Shown here piece by piece: positions 18,808-27,606 of a stretch of 64,000 nucleotides of DNA. Location of the stretch: NCBI RefSeq assembly GCF_003606265.1, contig NZ_CP023671.1:2728001-2792000 (forward strand), in the 5' to 3' direction. The stretch is from Clostridium septicum (GTDB taxonomy: Bacteria > Bacillota > Clostridia > Clostridiales > Clostridiaceae). Every line of letters begins with the position of its first letter. Position 1 is the stretch's first letter. Both the position numbers and the translations under genes were made by a program. The notes under the pieces are model-generated. The model was not told the DNA's origin, made no database searches, and was given only the letters and a program-made list of their open reading frames with translations.

Positions 18808-20706
18808 ATGACAAAAGGAAAAATAATATCTAATACAATAACATTCATAGGAATAATGGTATTTATAAATATTTTTCAAAAAATGTTCGGATCAGAGAAC
18901 ACTCTTGTTGGAGTTGCAGTTATTACAGCAAGTTTAACTTTATTAGAAAGGGACTTAACTATAGAACCATTTAAGAACTTAACTAGATTATTAGCATTAA
19001 ACTTAGTTTTAGGATATTTTGCTTTTTGGTCAAGTAATAATATTTGGCTAGGAATTGTTCTTAATTTTATATCATTATTTATGATAGCATATTTATTAAG
19101 CTATAAATTGAGAAAATCTATAGTAGTACCTTTTGGTCTTCAATATTTATTTATGTTATTTTCACCAGTATATGGTGAAGGTTTTAAAAATAGAATTTTA
19201 TCATTAATATTTGGAGCATTCTTTATAATGGCTTTACAATTTTTAACTAACAAAGACAAGCTTTCTAAAGTGGGAGGTAAGAAAGTTCATAAAATATATC
19301 ATGAGCTTTTAGTTAAAATTAGTATATTAAAAATTGGAGGCACAAGAGAAAGTAAAAAGTTAAACAAAGTTAATATAAATATATTAGAAGATATTAATAA
19401 TATAAAAAGAATGGTATATGATAAAAGAATTAATAACTTTTATCTTACTAATCATGGTAAAATAACAACTAATATCGTTTGTACATTAGAAAGATTAAAT
19501 ATATTATTAGATACCATAGAACTTCAACGAGATAAAAATGATTATATATTATTTTTAGGTGATATGTACAATGTAATAAGTAAAATTCAAGATAGTACTT
19601 TAAAATTAGAAGATTTAGAAGCATTAGAAGAAAAGTATAAAGATAGTGACTTAAATAAAATACATGTACATGAATTTGTTGTGTTAATTGAAGAGTTAAT
19701 TGAAAATTTATTAGAAATATTTAATTTAGATAAAGCAAGTAGAAATGTTGTAGATACTAGTATTTCAGTACCAGATAATTTTAAGAAAATCACTTTGCAT
19801 AAAAGGGATTTAAAGTTTGATTCAGTTAAACTCACTTATGCAATTAAGCTGGCAGTTGCAGGTTCATTAACAGCATTTTTAACAGGTTATTTTAACTTAT
19901 CAGAAGGAAGATGGATGTGTTATACTATATTTTCATTAATCCAACCTTATTCAGAAACATGTAAATCAAAGGCAAGTCAAAGACTTCAAGGTACATTAAT
20001 TGGAGCAATAATAATTTTTGTGGCATTTAATTTAATAGAAAATCAAACAGCGAGACTTTTTATAATACTTCTTGCAGGATATTTAAATCCTTTTGCAACT
20101 AGTTATAGAAATGCAATTATATGTGTTACAGTATCAGCAGTGGCTGGAGCTGCAATAATAGATGGTACAAACAAGTTTGTTATCAATAGAATAATATTTG
20201 TTGGTATAGGAACTATAATATCTTTAATTATAAACAGATATATATTGCCATATAAAATAGAAGATGGTAAAAAAGATTTAATTAAAACTTATGGGGAAGT
20301 TATAAATCATATGTTCAATAGTATGGGTGATAGGAATTTAGATGAAAGTATTAGAAACTTATTTTTAATTCCATCATTAATTGAAGAAAAATTAAAAATA
20401 ACTAATTTTGGAACACAGTCTTTAGAAGAAAAAGAGTTTATATATAATCAAAGAAGACTTGTAAATAGCATATATCATTACCATACATTAATTAAAGAAA
20501 ATAAAGATGTAAGAAAAAATTTAAGTAGCATAATAGATAAAATAAAAGAATTAACACAACAAGAGAACTGTGATTATGATTTTGTAATTTCAAAAATAAA
20601 TCAGCGTATAAAAATAGCAAAAGATGATAGAGAAGTAATATTACTTAAAAATATAATTAGTATAATTGAGAATAATAAAAGAATGGAAAGCTTTATTGGA
20701 AGCTAA
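18808..20706 (+). CDS. FUSC-family (aromatic acid exporter-like) membrane protein
   Basis: This is a predicted product of about 632 residues with two hydrophobic blocks (about residues 5-150 and 345-480) separated by a soluble helical region, and a soluble tail. The second block contains FLTGYFNLSEGRWMCYTIFSLIQPYSETCKSKASQRLQGTLIG-type spacing, characteristic of FUSC/ArAE proteins. I start at ATG 18808 because aagaggtgg lies just before it; a TTG at 18781 lies upstream of that site. Family members export aromatic acids or other organic compounds; the substrate is unknown. Confidence 0.8.
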   Translation: MTKGKIISNTITFIGIMVFINIFQKMFGSENTLVGVAVITASLTLLERDLTIEPFKNLTRLLALNLVLGYFAFWSSNNIWLGIVLNFISLFMIAYLLSYKLRKSIVVPFGLQYLFMLFSPVYGEGFKNRILSLIFGAFFIMALQFLTNKDKLSKVGGKKVHKIYHELLVKISILKIGGTRESKKLNKVNINILEDINNIKRMVYDKRINNFYLTNHGKITTNIVCTLERLNILLDTIELQRDKNDYILFLGDMYNVISKIQDSTLKLEDLEALEEKYKDSDLNKIHVHEFVVLIEELIENLLEIFNLDKASRNVVDTSISVPDNFKKITLHKRDLKFDSVKLTYAIKLAVAGSLTAFLTGYFNLSEGRWMCYTIFSLIQPYSETCKSKASQRLQGTLIGAIIIFVAFNLIENQTARLFIILLAGYLNPFATSYRNAIICVTVSAVAGAAIIDGTNKFVINRIIFVGIGTIISLIINRYILPYKIEDGKKDLIKTYGEVINHMFNSMGDRNLDESIRNLFLIPSLIEEKLKITNFGTQSLEEKEFIYNQRRLVNSIYHYHTLIKENKDVRKNLSSIIDKIKELTQQENCDYDFVISKINQRIKIAKDDREVILLKNIISIIENNKRMESFIGS

Positions 20707-20713
20707 TTATAGT

Positions 20714-20746
20714 AAAGTCACCTTGAAAAAGGTGACTTTTTTTAAT
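20714..20746 (+). terminator. Rho-independent terminator
   Basis: Arms aaagtcacctt (20714-20724) and aaggtgacttt (20729-20739) pair perfectly around gaaa, and a T-run follows. Confidence 0.85.
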
Positions 20747-20877
20747 TCTTATTAAGGAGATTATACAAATATTACTTATAAATATTTTTTATTTAAAAAA
20801 CATTTAATACTATTGTATCAAATTGAACATATTTCCAATAGTTATATAGTAATAATAATTTTTTATAGGAGATAAAA

Positions 20878-21432
20878 ATGTTAGAGATGCTTTTAAATAG
20901 TCTACTAATGGGCGGTATGCCAGGAGGTATGCCCGGAGGTGGCATGGGAATGGGTGGCAATCCCCTAATGAGTATGCTAATGGGAGGAAACCCAATGGGC
21001 GGAATGGGAAACATGGGAGGAAATCCAATGGCTAATATGGGAGGCATGGGGAATAATCCATTAGGTATGATGATGAGTATGTTAATGGGAGGAAACCCAA
21101 TGGGCGGAATGGGAAATATGGGAGGAAATCCAATGGGCAATCAAATGGGAAATAATCCATTAGGAATGCTTTTTAATGGACTAGGTGGAAATGGAATGAG
21201 TAACCAAGGAAATAATCAAGGTAATAGAAACAATTTTGATATGAGTCAAGTGTTAAATATGCTAATGGGAGGAAATAATGGAGGCCAAATGGGAAATCCA
21301 ATGGGCAACCAAATGGGAAGCAATCAAATGGGAAATAATCCACTAGGAATGCTTTTTAATGGAATGGGTGGAATGAATAATAATAGTAAACCTAATACTA
21401 TGTCAAACTCAAGAAGCAGAAGACATAGATAG
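20878..21432 (+). CDS. Met/Gly/Asn-rich repeat protein, unknown function
   Basis: This 184-residue protein is built of GGNPMGGMGNMGGNPM-type repeats with interspersed hydrophobic NNPLGMLFNG units and a basic SRSRRHR tail. By hand count about 39 residues are Met (21 percent). It has a proper aggaga ribosome site and ATG. Codons differ from the surroundings because ATG and GGN dominate, so the stretch is locally GC-richer. A 61-base unit at 20971-21031 recurs at 21076-21136 with two mismatches, so repeat expansion is likely. No signal peptide. Metal binding or a structural/coat role are guesses. Confidence 0.7.
   Translation: MLEMLLNSLLMGGMPGGMPGGGMGMGGNPLMSMLMGGNPMGGMGNMGGNPMANMGGMGNNPLGMMMSMLMGGNPMGGMGNMGGNPMGNQMGNNPLGMLFNGLGGNGMSNQGNNQGNRNNFDMSQVLNMLMGGNNGGQMGNPMGNQMGSNQMGNNPLGMLFNGMGGMNNNSKPNTMSNSRSRRHR
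20971..21136 (+). repeat. Two 61-base direct repeats inside Met-rich gene
   Basis: Bases 20971-21031 and 21076-21136 differ at two positions and are offset by 105 bases (35 codons), preserving the frame. Shorter variants of the aatgggaggaaa and caaatgggaaataatcca units recur to about 21360. Confidence 0.8.
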
Positions 21433-21505
21433 AGAGTATTTTAAGAGTTGGTTTGATTAAGATGTTAGTAGAGTCAGTATTAATTTTGAAGATTCAAATA
21501 ACTCT

Positions 21506-21550
21506 AAAAATAAGCATTAACGTCATAAAGATGTTAATGCTTATTTTTTA
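21506..21550. terminator. Bidirectional terminator between convergent genes
   Basis: Arms aaaaataagcattaac (21506-21521) and gttaatgcttattttt (21533-21548) form a perfect 16-bp stem with A/T tails on both sides. The stop codon of the minus-strand kinase gene lies at its right edge. Confidence 0.8.
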
Positions 21551-23560
21551 ATAATTTTCTTTATCTTTTATATCTGATAATTCAAGCTTTACAGTTTCTT
21601 GTAAGTCTGAAGATGTAATAGCATATTTGGGTTTATTTTGAGTTACTTCAGTTATAGGAAAGGTTAAAGTGAAAACAGTACCTATATTCTTTTTACTAAA
21701 AACATCTATAGTTCCATTTTGAATAGTTACTAGTCCTTTAACTATAGAAAGTCCTAAACCACTTCCTTCATTAAATCGAGTTAAGGATGAATCTACTTGT
21801 TTAAATTTATCAAATATATAAGGTAGATCTTCTTCTTCAATTCCTATTCCAGTGTCTTTAATATCTATAATAACATTTTCAATATCTTTTCTTAGCATAA
21901 CCATTATATTACCATTTGCAGATGTAAATTTTATAGAATTAGAAAGTAAATTAAGTAATACTCTCTCTAATTTTTCTTCATCTACAGCAGTAATAATTTC
22001 CTCTTCTTCTGTATCAAAAAGTACTTCTATATTATGAGACTTAGCAAAATCAACAATAGAAAGTACAGTATTCTCTACTACCTCAACTATATTTTTCATT
22101 TCAAAATGAGCTTCCATAAAGCCACTTTGAATTTTAGTAAGATCTAATATATTATTTACAAGCCTTAAAAGTCTTTGAGAATTTTGGTCTATATAATTTA
22201 GTTTATCTTTTAAGTATTCTTTATCTATATTAGAATTTTCAATTTTTAAATTTAAAAGTTTAGATGTATTTAAAATTATATTAATTGGAGTTCTAAGCTC
22301 GTGAGAAACTGTAGATATAAATTCTGTTTTGAGCCTTTCTTCTTCTTGTGCAGTTAAATATAATTTTTTATTTTTAGCTGATTCTCTTTTATGAGAAATC
22401 ATTTTAATAACTATTAATAAAACAAAAATAAACAAAGAAATTAAAGCAAGCAATAAGATGATTTTAACAGACTTAGGAAGTAATAAATCAAAAGGTCCTT
22501 TATTTATAAATACACTATTTTCAGGTAAAGTTAATGGATTAATGTTATATTCATATAGTGATTTATAATCAAAAACTACTTTTTCTAAAGAATCAAAAAT
22601 AAGCTTTAAATTAGATACCTTTTCACCTTCAGATAACCTTATAAGTATTTCAGCAAGGACATTTCCGTGATCTTGACCCCAATCAACAATACCTCCAACA
22701 ATACCAGTAAAGACATAAGGTTGAGCTTTTGTATAAATAGGGGTCTTAGTTACATCTTTAATTAACCTTATAGTTTCTGATAATGGATAAATATCATCTC
22801 CATCTTTAGATTTATAATCTCCAATAATTATATTAGCAGAATTTGGACCATTGTTATTTTCCAATCCTTCTAAAATATCTTCTATATAAGTACTTTGAAT
22901 ATAGTTTATTTTTACAGATCTATTAAAATAATCTGTTATTCCTTTTATATTTTCTTTTATTACATTTGAATATGTAGCATTATCAAGGATTATATTTAAT
23001 TCATTTACATTAGTATGTATACTTAAGATCATATTAATAAGTTGAAGATTATTTTCAATTTCTATAACACCAGTTATATAATTTAATTCTTCATTAGTAA
23101 AATTAAGGTTTTGATTTACTCCTGTAAAAATAATAGGAGTTTTATAAAATATACTTTCACTATTAAAAAGATTACTTCTAGCCAAATCAAAGGCTTCATC
23201 ATCTATAGATAAAACAGCATCTATTTTTTTATTTGAATATTTTAATTTAAGTAGATCTGAAAATTCGTCTAAATATTCTTTATCACATCTTTTTCTTGAA
23301 TCTATATATTCAAGATTAATTTTAATGTTTGTATCATTATCTAACTTGTTTTTAATACCCTGAAATACATAACTTTCCCATTCACTGTATGGATTATATG
23401 AATTAATAACCAATACATTAAAATCGTTTTTATTCTTATTATCTATAGATTTATTTACCTCAATATTATTTGCACTTGCAGGATCCATAATGCAAAAAAT
23501 ATTAAATAGAAATATTAAAAGCATCTGTATATACCATTTATTAGATTTTAAAATTCTCAT
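21548..23560 (-). CDS. Sensor histidine kinase with fused extracellular ABC substrate-binding domain
   Basis: A product of about 670 residues. N-terminal membrane segment or signal, then a periplasmic-type ABC substrate-binding domain (about 45-340; VLVINSYNPYSEWESYVFQGI, DAVLSIDDEAF, PIIFTGVNQN, GIVGGIVDWGQDHGNVLAEIL). Next come one TM helix (about 370-390), a HisKA domain (STVSHELRTPINIIL, phospho-His in SHELRTP) and an HATPase domain (N box NLLSNSIKFT, DTGIGIEEEDLPYIFDKF, GSGLGLSIVKGL). It senses an external ligand directly through the fused domain. I prefer ATG 23560 over the upstream TTG at 23575. No response regulator gene is adjacent. Confidence 0.85.
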   Translation of the reverse strand: MRILKSNKWYIQMLLIFLFNIFCIMDPASANNIEVNKSIDNKNKNDFNVLVINSYNPYSEWESYVFQGIKNKLDNDTNIKINLEYIDSRKRCDKEYLDEFSDLLKLKYSNKKIDAVLSIDDEAFDLARSNLFNSESIFYKTPIIFTGVNQNLNFTNEELNYITGVIEIENNLQLINMILSIHTNVNELNIILDNATYSNVIKENIKGITDYFNRSVKINYIQSTYIEDILEGLENNNGPNSANIIIGDYKSKDGDDIYPLSETIRLIKDVTKTPIYTKAQPYVFTGIVGGIVDWGQDHGNVLAEILIRLSEGEKVSNLKLIFDSLEKVVFDYKSLYEYNINPLTLPENSVFINKGPFDLLLPKSVKIILLLALISLFIFVLLIVIKMISHKRESAKNKKLYLTAQEEERLKTEFISTVSHELRTPINIILNTSKLLNLKIENSNIDKEYLKDKLNYIDQNSQRLLRLVNNILDLTKIQSGFMEAHFEMKNIVEVVENTVLSIVDFAKSHNIEVLFDTEEEEIITAVDEEKLERVLLNLLSNSIKFTSANGNIMVMLRKDIENVIIDIKDTGIGIEEEDLPYIFDKFKQVDSSLTRFNEGSGLGLSIVKGLVTIQNGTIDVFSKKNIGTVFTLTFPITEVTQNKPKYAITSSDLQETVKLELSDIKDKENY

Positions 23561-23848
23561 ATTATCTACCCACAATTCTAATATTTTATATATAGTATGG
23601 TAATAATTCTAGAATTTTATTTATCATTATTATGATAAGTTTTTATCAATGTATGTTCATAATATATAGTAGGATAAATATGGGAAAATGGTGGTTTTAT
23701 ATAGAACAATATCCAACAAAAAAATACAAAAACTATTAATAAGTATATGATTTATATGCTTTTAAATGTTATAATCATTAAACGGGACATTAGATTTTTA
23801 TGAATAAGGTTTATTTAGTAGTTTTAATAAGATATAGTAGGTGATTAG

Positions 23849-25900
23849 ATGATAGAAAATAAATTTTTGCCAATAAGTAGGCAAGATATGGAAGATAGAG
23901 GATGGGAACAGTGTGATTTTATTATAGTTACAGGGGATGCTTATATAGACCATCATAGTTTTGGAACAGCAATTATTTCAAGAGTTTTAGAAAATGCAGG
24001 ATATAAAGTTGGTATAATTCCTCAACCAGATTGGCACAGTCTTGAGGATTTTAAAAAGCTTGGAAAGCCTAGACTTGGTTTTTTAGTTAATGCAGGAAAT
24101 ATGGATTCAATGGTTAACCATTATACTGTAAGTAAAAGATTAAGAGAAAAGGACTTATATTCTCCAGGTGGAAAAATGGGATTAAGACCAGATAGAGCTA
24201 CAATTGTTTATTGTAATAAAATAAGAGAAGCATATAAAAATGTAAATATAATGATTGGTGGTATAGAGGCAAGTCTTAGAAGATTTGCTCATTATGATTA
24301 TTGGGGTAATAACATAAGAAATTCAATTCTTATAGATACAGGTGCTGATTTACTTATTTATGGTATGAGTGAAAAGCAAGTTGTTGAAGTAGCAAATGCT
24401 TTAAATGATGGCTTTGAAGCTAAATATGTAAGACATGTAAATGGAACTTGTTATACTATAGAATCTTTAGATGAGGTTTACGGAGATTATATAATGTTAC
24501 CATCTAAAGAAGAAGTAACAGCAGATAAGAAAAAATATGCAGAAGCATTTAAAATTCAATATCAAGAGCAAGATCCAGTAAGAGGAAAACAGCTTATACA
24601 AAAGCATGGAAATAGATATGTTGTTGTAAATAAACCTGAAATGCCTTTAACAAGAGAAGAATTAGATGAAGTTTATGGACTTCCATATGCGAAAAATTAT
24701 CATCCAATATATGAAAAGGATGGCGGAATTGCAGCTATAGAAGAAGTTAAGTTTAGTATAGTAAGTTCAAGGGGATGTTTTGGTAACTGTTCATTTTGTG
24801 CAATAACTTTCCATCAAGGAAGAGCTGTTCAAAGTAGAAGTGAAAAATCCATATTAGAAGAAGCAGTAGAAATAACTAATCTTAAAGATTTTAAGGGGTA
24901 TATTCATGATGTAGGAGGTCCTACAGCAAACTTTAGAAAACCAGCTTGTAAAACACAACTTACACTAGGAGCTTGTAAGCATAAACAATGTTTAACACCA
25001 AAGCCTTGTAAGAATATGATAGTAGATCATTCAGAGTATTTACATTTACTTAGAAAAATAAGAAAGCTGCCTAAGGTTAAAAAGGCATTTGTACGTTCAG
25101 GGTTAAGATATGACTACATAATGGCAGATAAAAATGATACTTTCTTTAAAGAATTAGTGGAGCATCATGTAAGTGGACAATTAAAAGTTGCTCCAGAACA
25201 TGTATCTCCAAGAGTATTAAAATATATGGGTAAACCAGCTGGTGATACTTATGATAGATTTAGTGAAAAATTCTTTAAAATAAATAAGCAATTAGGAAAA
25301 GAGCAATACTTAATACCTTATTTAATGTCAAGTCATCCAGGTAGTGGATTAAGAGAAGCAATAGAACTTGCAGAATATTTAAGAGATATAAAGTATCAAC
25401 CAGAGCAAGTTCAAGATTTTTATCCAACTCCAGGAACACTATCAACAACAATGTTTTATACAGGACTTGATCCATTAACTATGGAAGAAGTATATATTCC
25501 AAAAACTAAAGAAGAAAAAGCTATGCAAAGAGCACTTCTTCAATTTAAGAATCCTAAAAACTATAATTTAGTTTATGATGCTTTAATGAAAGCAGGAAGA
25601 GAAGATTTAATAGGAAATGGACCTAAGTGCTTAATAAAATCAAAAGCAGATAGATATATTGCAAGTTTAAAGAAATCACAAGGCTCAGGATATCAAGGTA
25701 AAAACAAAAATAAATCTAAAAGTAATGATAAAAACAAAGGAAAGATGTCTAAAGAGCAATCAAGAGGTAAAGCTGGAAATAGAGAAAAAATTTCAGATAG
25801 AGACTTTAAAGGAAAAGCAAAATCTACAAGGATAGCAGATGGAAGAAAAGGCACAGCTAAAAAGAGTAGAGGCCCTGCTAAAAGTAGATTAAAAAAATAA
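23849..25900 (+). CDS. YgiQ-family radical SAM protein
   Basis: This 683-residue protein matches the YgiQ (UPF0313) family. An N-terminal domain opens [20 protein letters not shown] and contains [21 protein letters not shown] radical SAM core has the cluster motif C310-FGN-C314-SF-C317, and VGGPTANF and [10 protein letters not shown] follow. The C-terminus is an unusual Lys/Ser/Arg-rich tail (from about residue 605) that may bind nucleic acid. The reaction is unknown; the Fe-S cluster and SAM cleavage are inferred from the motif. Confidence 0.9.
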   Translation: MIENKFLPISRQDMEDRGWEQCDFIIVTGDAYIDHHSFGTAIISRVLENAGYKVGIIPQPDWHSLEDFKKLGKPRLGFLVNAGNMDSMVNHYTVSKRLREKDLYSPGGKMGLRPDRATIVYCNKIREAYKNVNIMIGGIEASLRRFAHYDYWGNNIRNSILIDTGADLLIYGMSEKQVVEVANALNDGFEAKYVRHVNGTCYTIESLDEVYGDYIMLPSKEEVTADKKKYAEAFKIQYQEQDPVRGKQLIQKHGNRYVVVNKPEMPLTREELDEVYGLPYAKNYHPIYEKDGGIAAIEEVKFSIVSSRGCFGNCSFCAITFHQGRAVQSRSEKSILEEAVEITNLKDFKGYIHDVGGPTANFRKPACKTQLTLGACKHKQCLTPKPCKNMIVDHSEYLHLLRKIRKLPKVKKAFVRSGLRYDYIMADKNDTFFKELVEHHVSGQLKVAPEHVSPRVLKYMGKPAGDTYDRFSEKFFKINKQLGKEQYLIPYLMSSHPGSGLREAIELAEYLRDIKYQPEQVQDFYPTPGTLSTTMFYTGLDPLTMEEVYIPKTKEEKAMQRALLQFKNPKNYNLVYDALMKAGREDLIGNGPKCLIKSKADRYIASLKKSQGSGYQGKNKNKSKSNDKNKGKMSKEQSRGKAGNREKISDRDFKGKAKSTRIADGRKGTAKKSRGPAKSRLKK

Positions 25901-25907
25901 CATTTAA

Positions 25908-25965
25908 AAATAAAGAGAGCTGTAGCTAAAGGATTTTATTTCCATAATACTGCGGCTCTTTTATT
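25908..25965 (+). terminator. Probable terminator after ygiQ-like gene
   Basis: aaagagagctgtag (25911 onwards) pairs imperfectly with ctgcggctctttta, with a long loop and a T-rich 3' side. Confidence 0.5.
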
Positions 25966-26060
25966 TATGTATAAAATAGTTTTATATGTAAATAAAACAT
26001 ATGGTACATTGTTTGTATACATTTTCATTTCGAAATTTTTACTAAAGGGAGAGAATTATT

Positions 26061-27137
26061 ATGAATTTAAAAAACAAAAGTAAGTCAAAAATAGTAGTAC
26101 CTATGGTTTTAGCATGTGCTATGAGTACAACTTTTATCTTGGAATCCAAAGGAAGATAAAAATCTGGATTTTAACACAAGTGTAGTACCTTTAGCTAATA
26201 GAATTGATAAGTCAAAATTAACTCCAGTTAATGAAACTCAAAATAAGGAAAAGAATGGAAGGGGATTTCAACTTATTCTATTGAACAATCAATTGTAAAG
26301 AACTTACCATTTACAACAAACTTTAGTATGGGTAATGGGTATAACTTCTTTGTTGATGGTGAAAAAGTATCAGTTATGGATTGGAACAATAGAAGTCTTG
26401 CAGACGTAATGCCAGCTTATAGATGGATAATTGAGAATGAAGGAAACAATAAATTAAATCTATCTATAGACTTTTCAACAGCTTATTATGGAGGAAATTC
26501 TATAAAGTTTAATGGTAAATTAGAAGGTAATAAAACATCTACTATAAAGTTATATAGTGCAGAATTAAAATTAGAAAAAGGAGTTGACTTTAAAACTTCA
26601 GCAAAGTCAAACAAAGAAGTTAATTTAGATTTAGTTTTAGAATTTGAAGATGGAACAGTTGAAACAATTAAAGCAGATAAAGTAATTGGGGAAGATTGGA
26701 CAACTATAAGTTATAATGTTTCTAAATTTGCAGATAAAGTAGTTAGAACAATATCTTATAAAATTTCTTCTTCAGAAGATATTAGTAACTTAACATTAAA
26801 CTTAGGAAATAAAACAATAGAAAAAGCTCCACATGACATAACAATAGATCTTAGAGATGTTAAAACTGTCAGTGAAGTTCGTATAGCTCATGCTGAAGCA
26901 GGTGGAGAAGGTCCTGACATGAATATTAAAGAGTATATAATAGAAACAAGTTTAGATGGAGAAAATTTTGAAGAAGCTGTTAAAGTAACTAAAAATGTAT
27001 TAGGAAATACTATTCATGCATTTAAAGCAACTGAAGCTAGATATGTAAGATTTACAGCAGTAAAACCTACTCAAGGCTCAGATTCAGCAACAAGAATTTA
27101 TGAAATTGAAGTTCGTGGATTAGACTCAAAACTTTAA
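26061..27137 (+). pseudogene. GH85 endo-beta-N-acetylglucosaminidase remnant, catalytic domain deleted
   Basis: A start with signal-like sequence (MNLKNKSKSKIVVPMVLACA) lies at 26061 and stops after 33 codons. One frame over, WNPKEDKNLDFNTSVVPLAN appears, matching the N-terminus of GH85 enzymes. Another shift then enters NGRGFSTYSIEQSIVKNLPF, TTNFSMGNGYNFFVDGEKVS and WNNRSLADVMPAYRWIIENE, the GH85 C-terminal sandwich, followed by an F5/8-type module (about 26830-27120). The roughly 300-residue TIM barrel with the catalytic Glu is absent. An ATG at 26328 keeps a 269-residue open frame but lacks signal and catalytic domain. Intact GH85 enzymes cleave N-glycan cores. Confidence 0.75.
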
Positions 27138-27166
27138 AATTTATTTAGCTAAATTTTATAAAAGAT

Positions 27167-27200
27167 AGCCTACTTTATTTTAAAAGTAGGCTTTAATTTT
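27167..27200 (+). terminator. Terminator after GH85 remnant
   Basis: agcctacttt (27167-27176) and aaagtaggct (27183-27192) pair perfectly and are followed by taattttttt. Confidence 0.8.
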
Positions 27201-27606
27201 TTTAATAAATAAGTAAGAAATATTATTTAGAAATTAATGATATAATTATATAAAAAATAGTGATATATATTAAAATGTGGAAGAAAATAAAAAAGGAAGT
27301 AAGCTTTATAAAAAATAATTAGTTATTTATATTTGAATAAGGAAAGAAAAACTATAAAAGGGTAAAGATATAAATACTTTAAGATATTAAGTATTTAAAG
27401 ATAAGAGACGAATATTATTTTAACAAAGATATTTCTAAATTGTATTAGAGGAATTTAATATATTAATATTTATAATAGGGAAGTTATTAGAAGAAAGAGA
27501 TAAGTAGATTATTTTTATATATTAAAACAAATGGTTAAAAAGGTAAAGTTTAAGGGTAATGCTAAAGAGCTAAAAGGATTTTTTATAAAGAAGTAGGGGG
27601 CAGTTT
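27201..27606. other. Intergenic region, no recognisable gene
   Basis: About 400 AT-rich bases with stops in all frames and no conserved-looking peptide. The promoter of the molybdopterin oxidoreductase should lie near the right end; its ribosome site is gggggc before the ATG at 27607. Confidence 0.5.

Noticed and set aside
20971..21136. Repeats considered as a CRISPR array
   Set aside because: The repeats are in frame, degenerate, without unique spacers of even length, and encode protein repeats.
20793..21140. Pro/Ile-rich minus-strand frames over the Met-rich gene
   Set aside because: They are the antisense of the Gly/Met/Asn repeats; the plus strand has the ribosome site and regular repeats.
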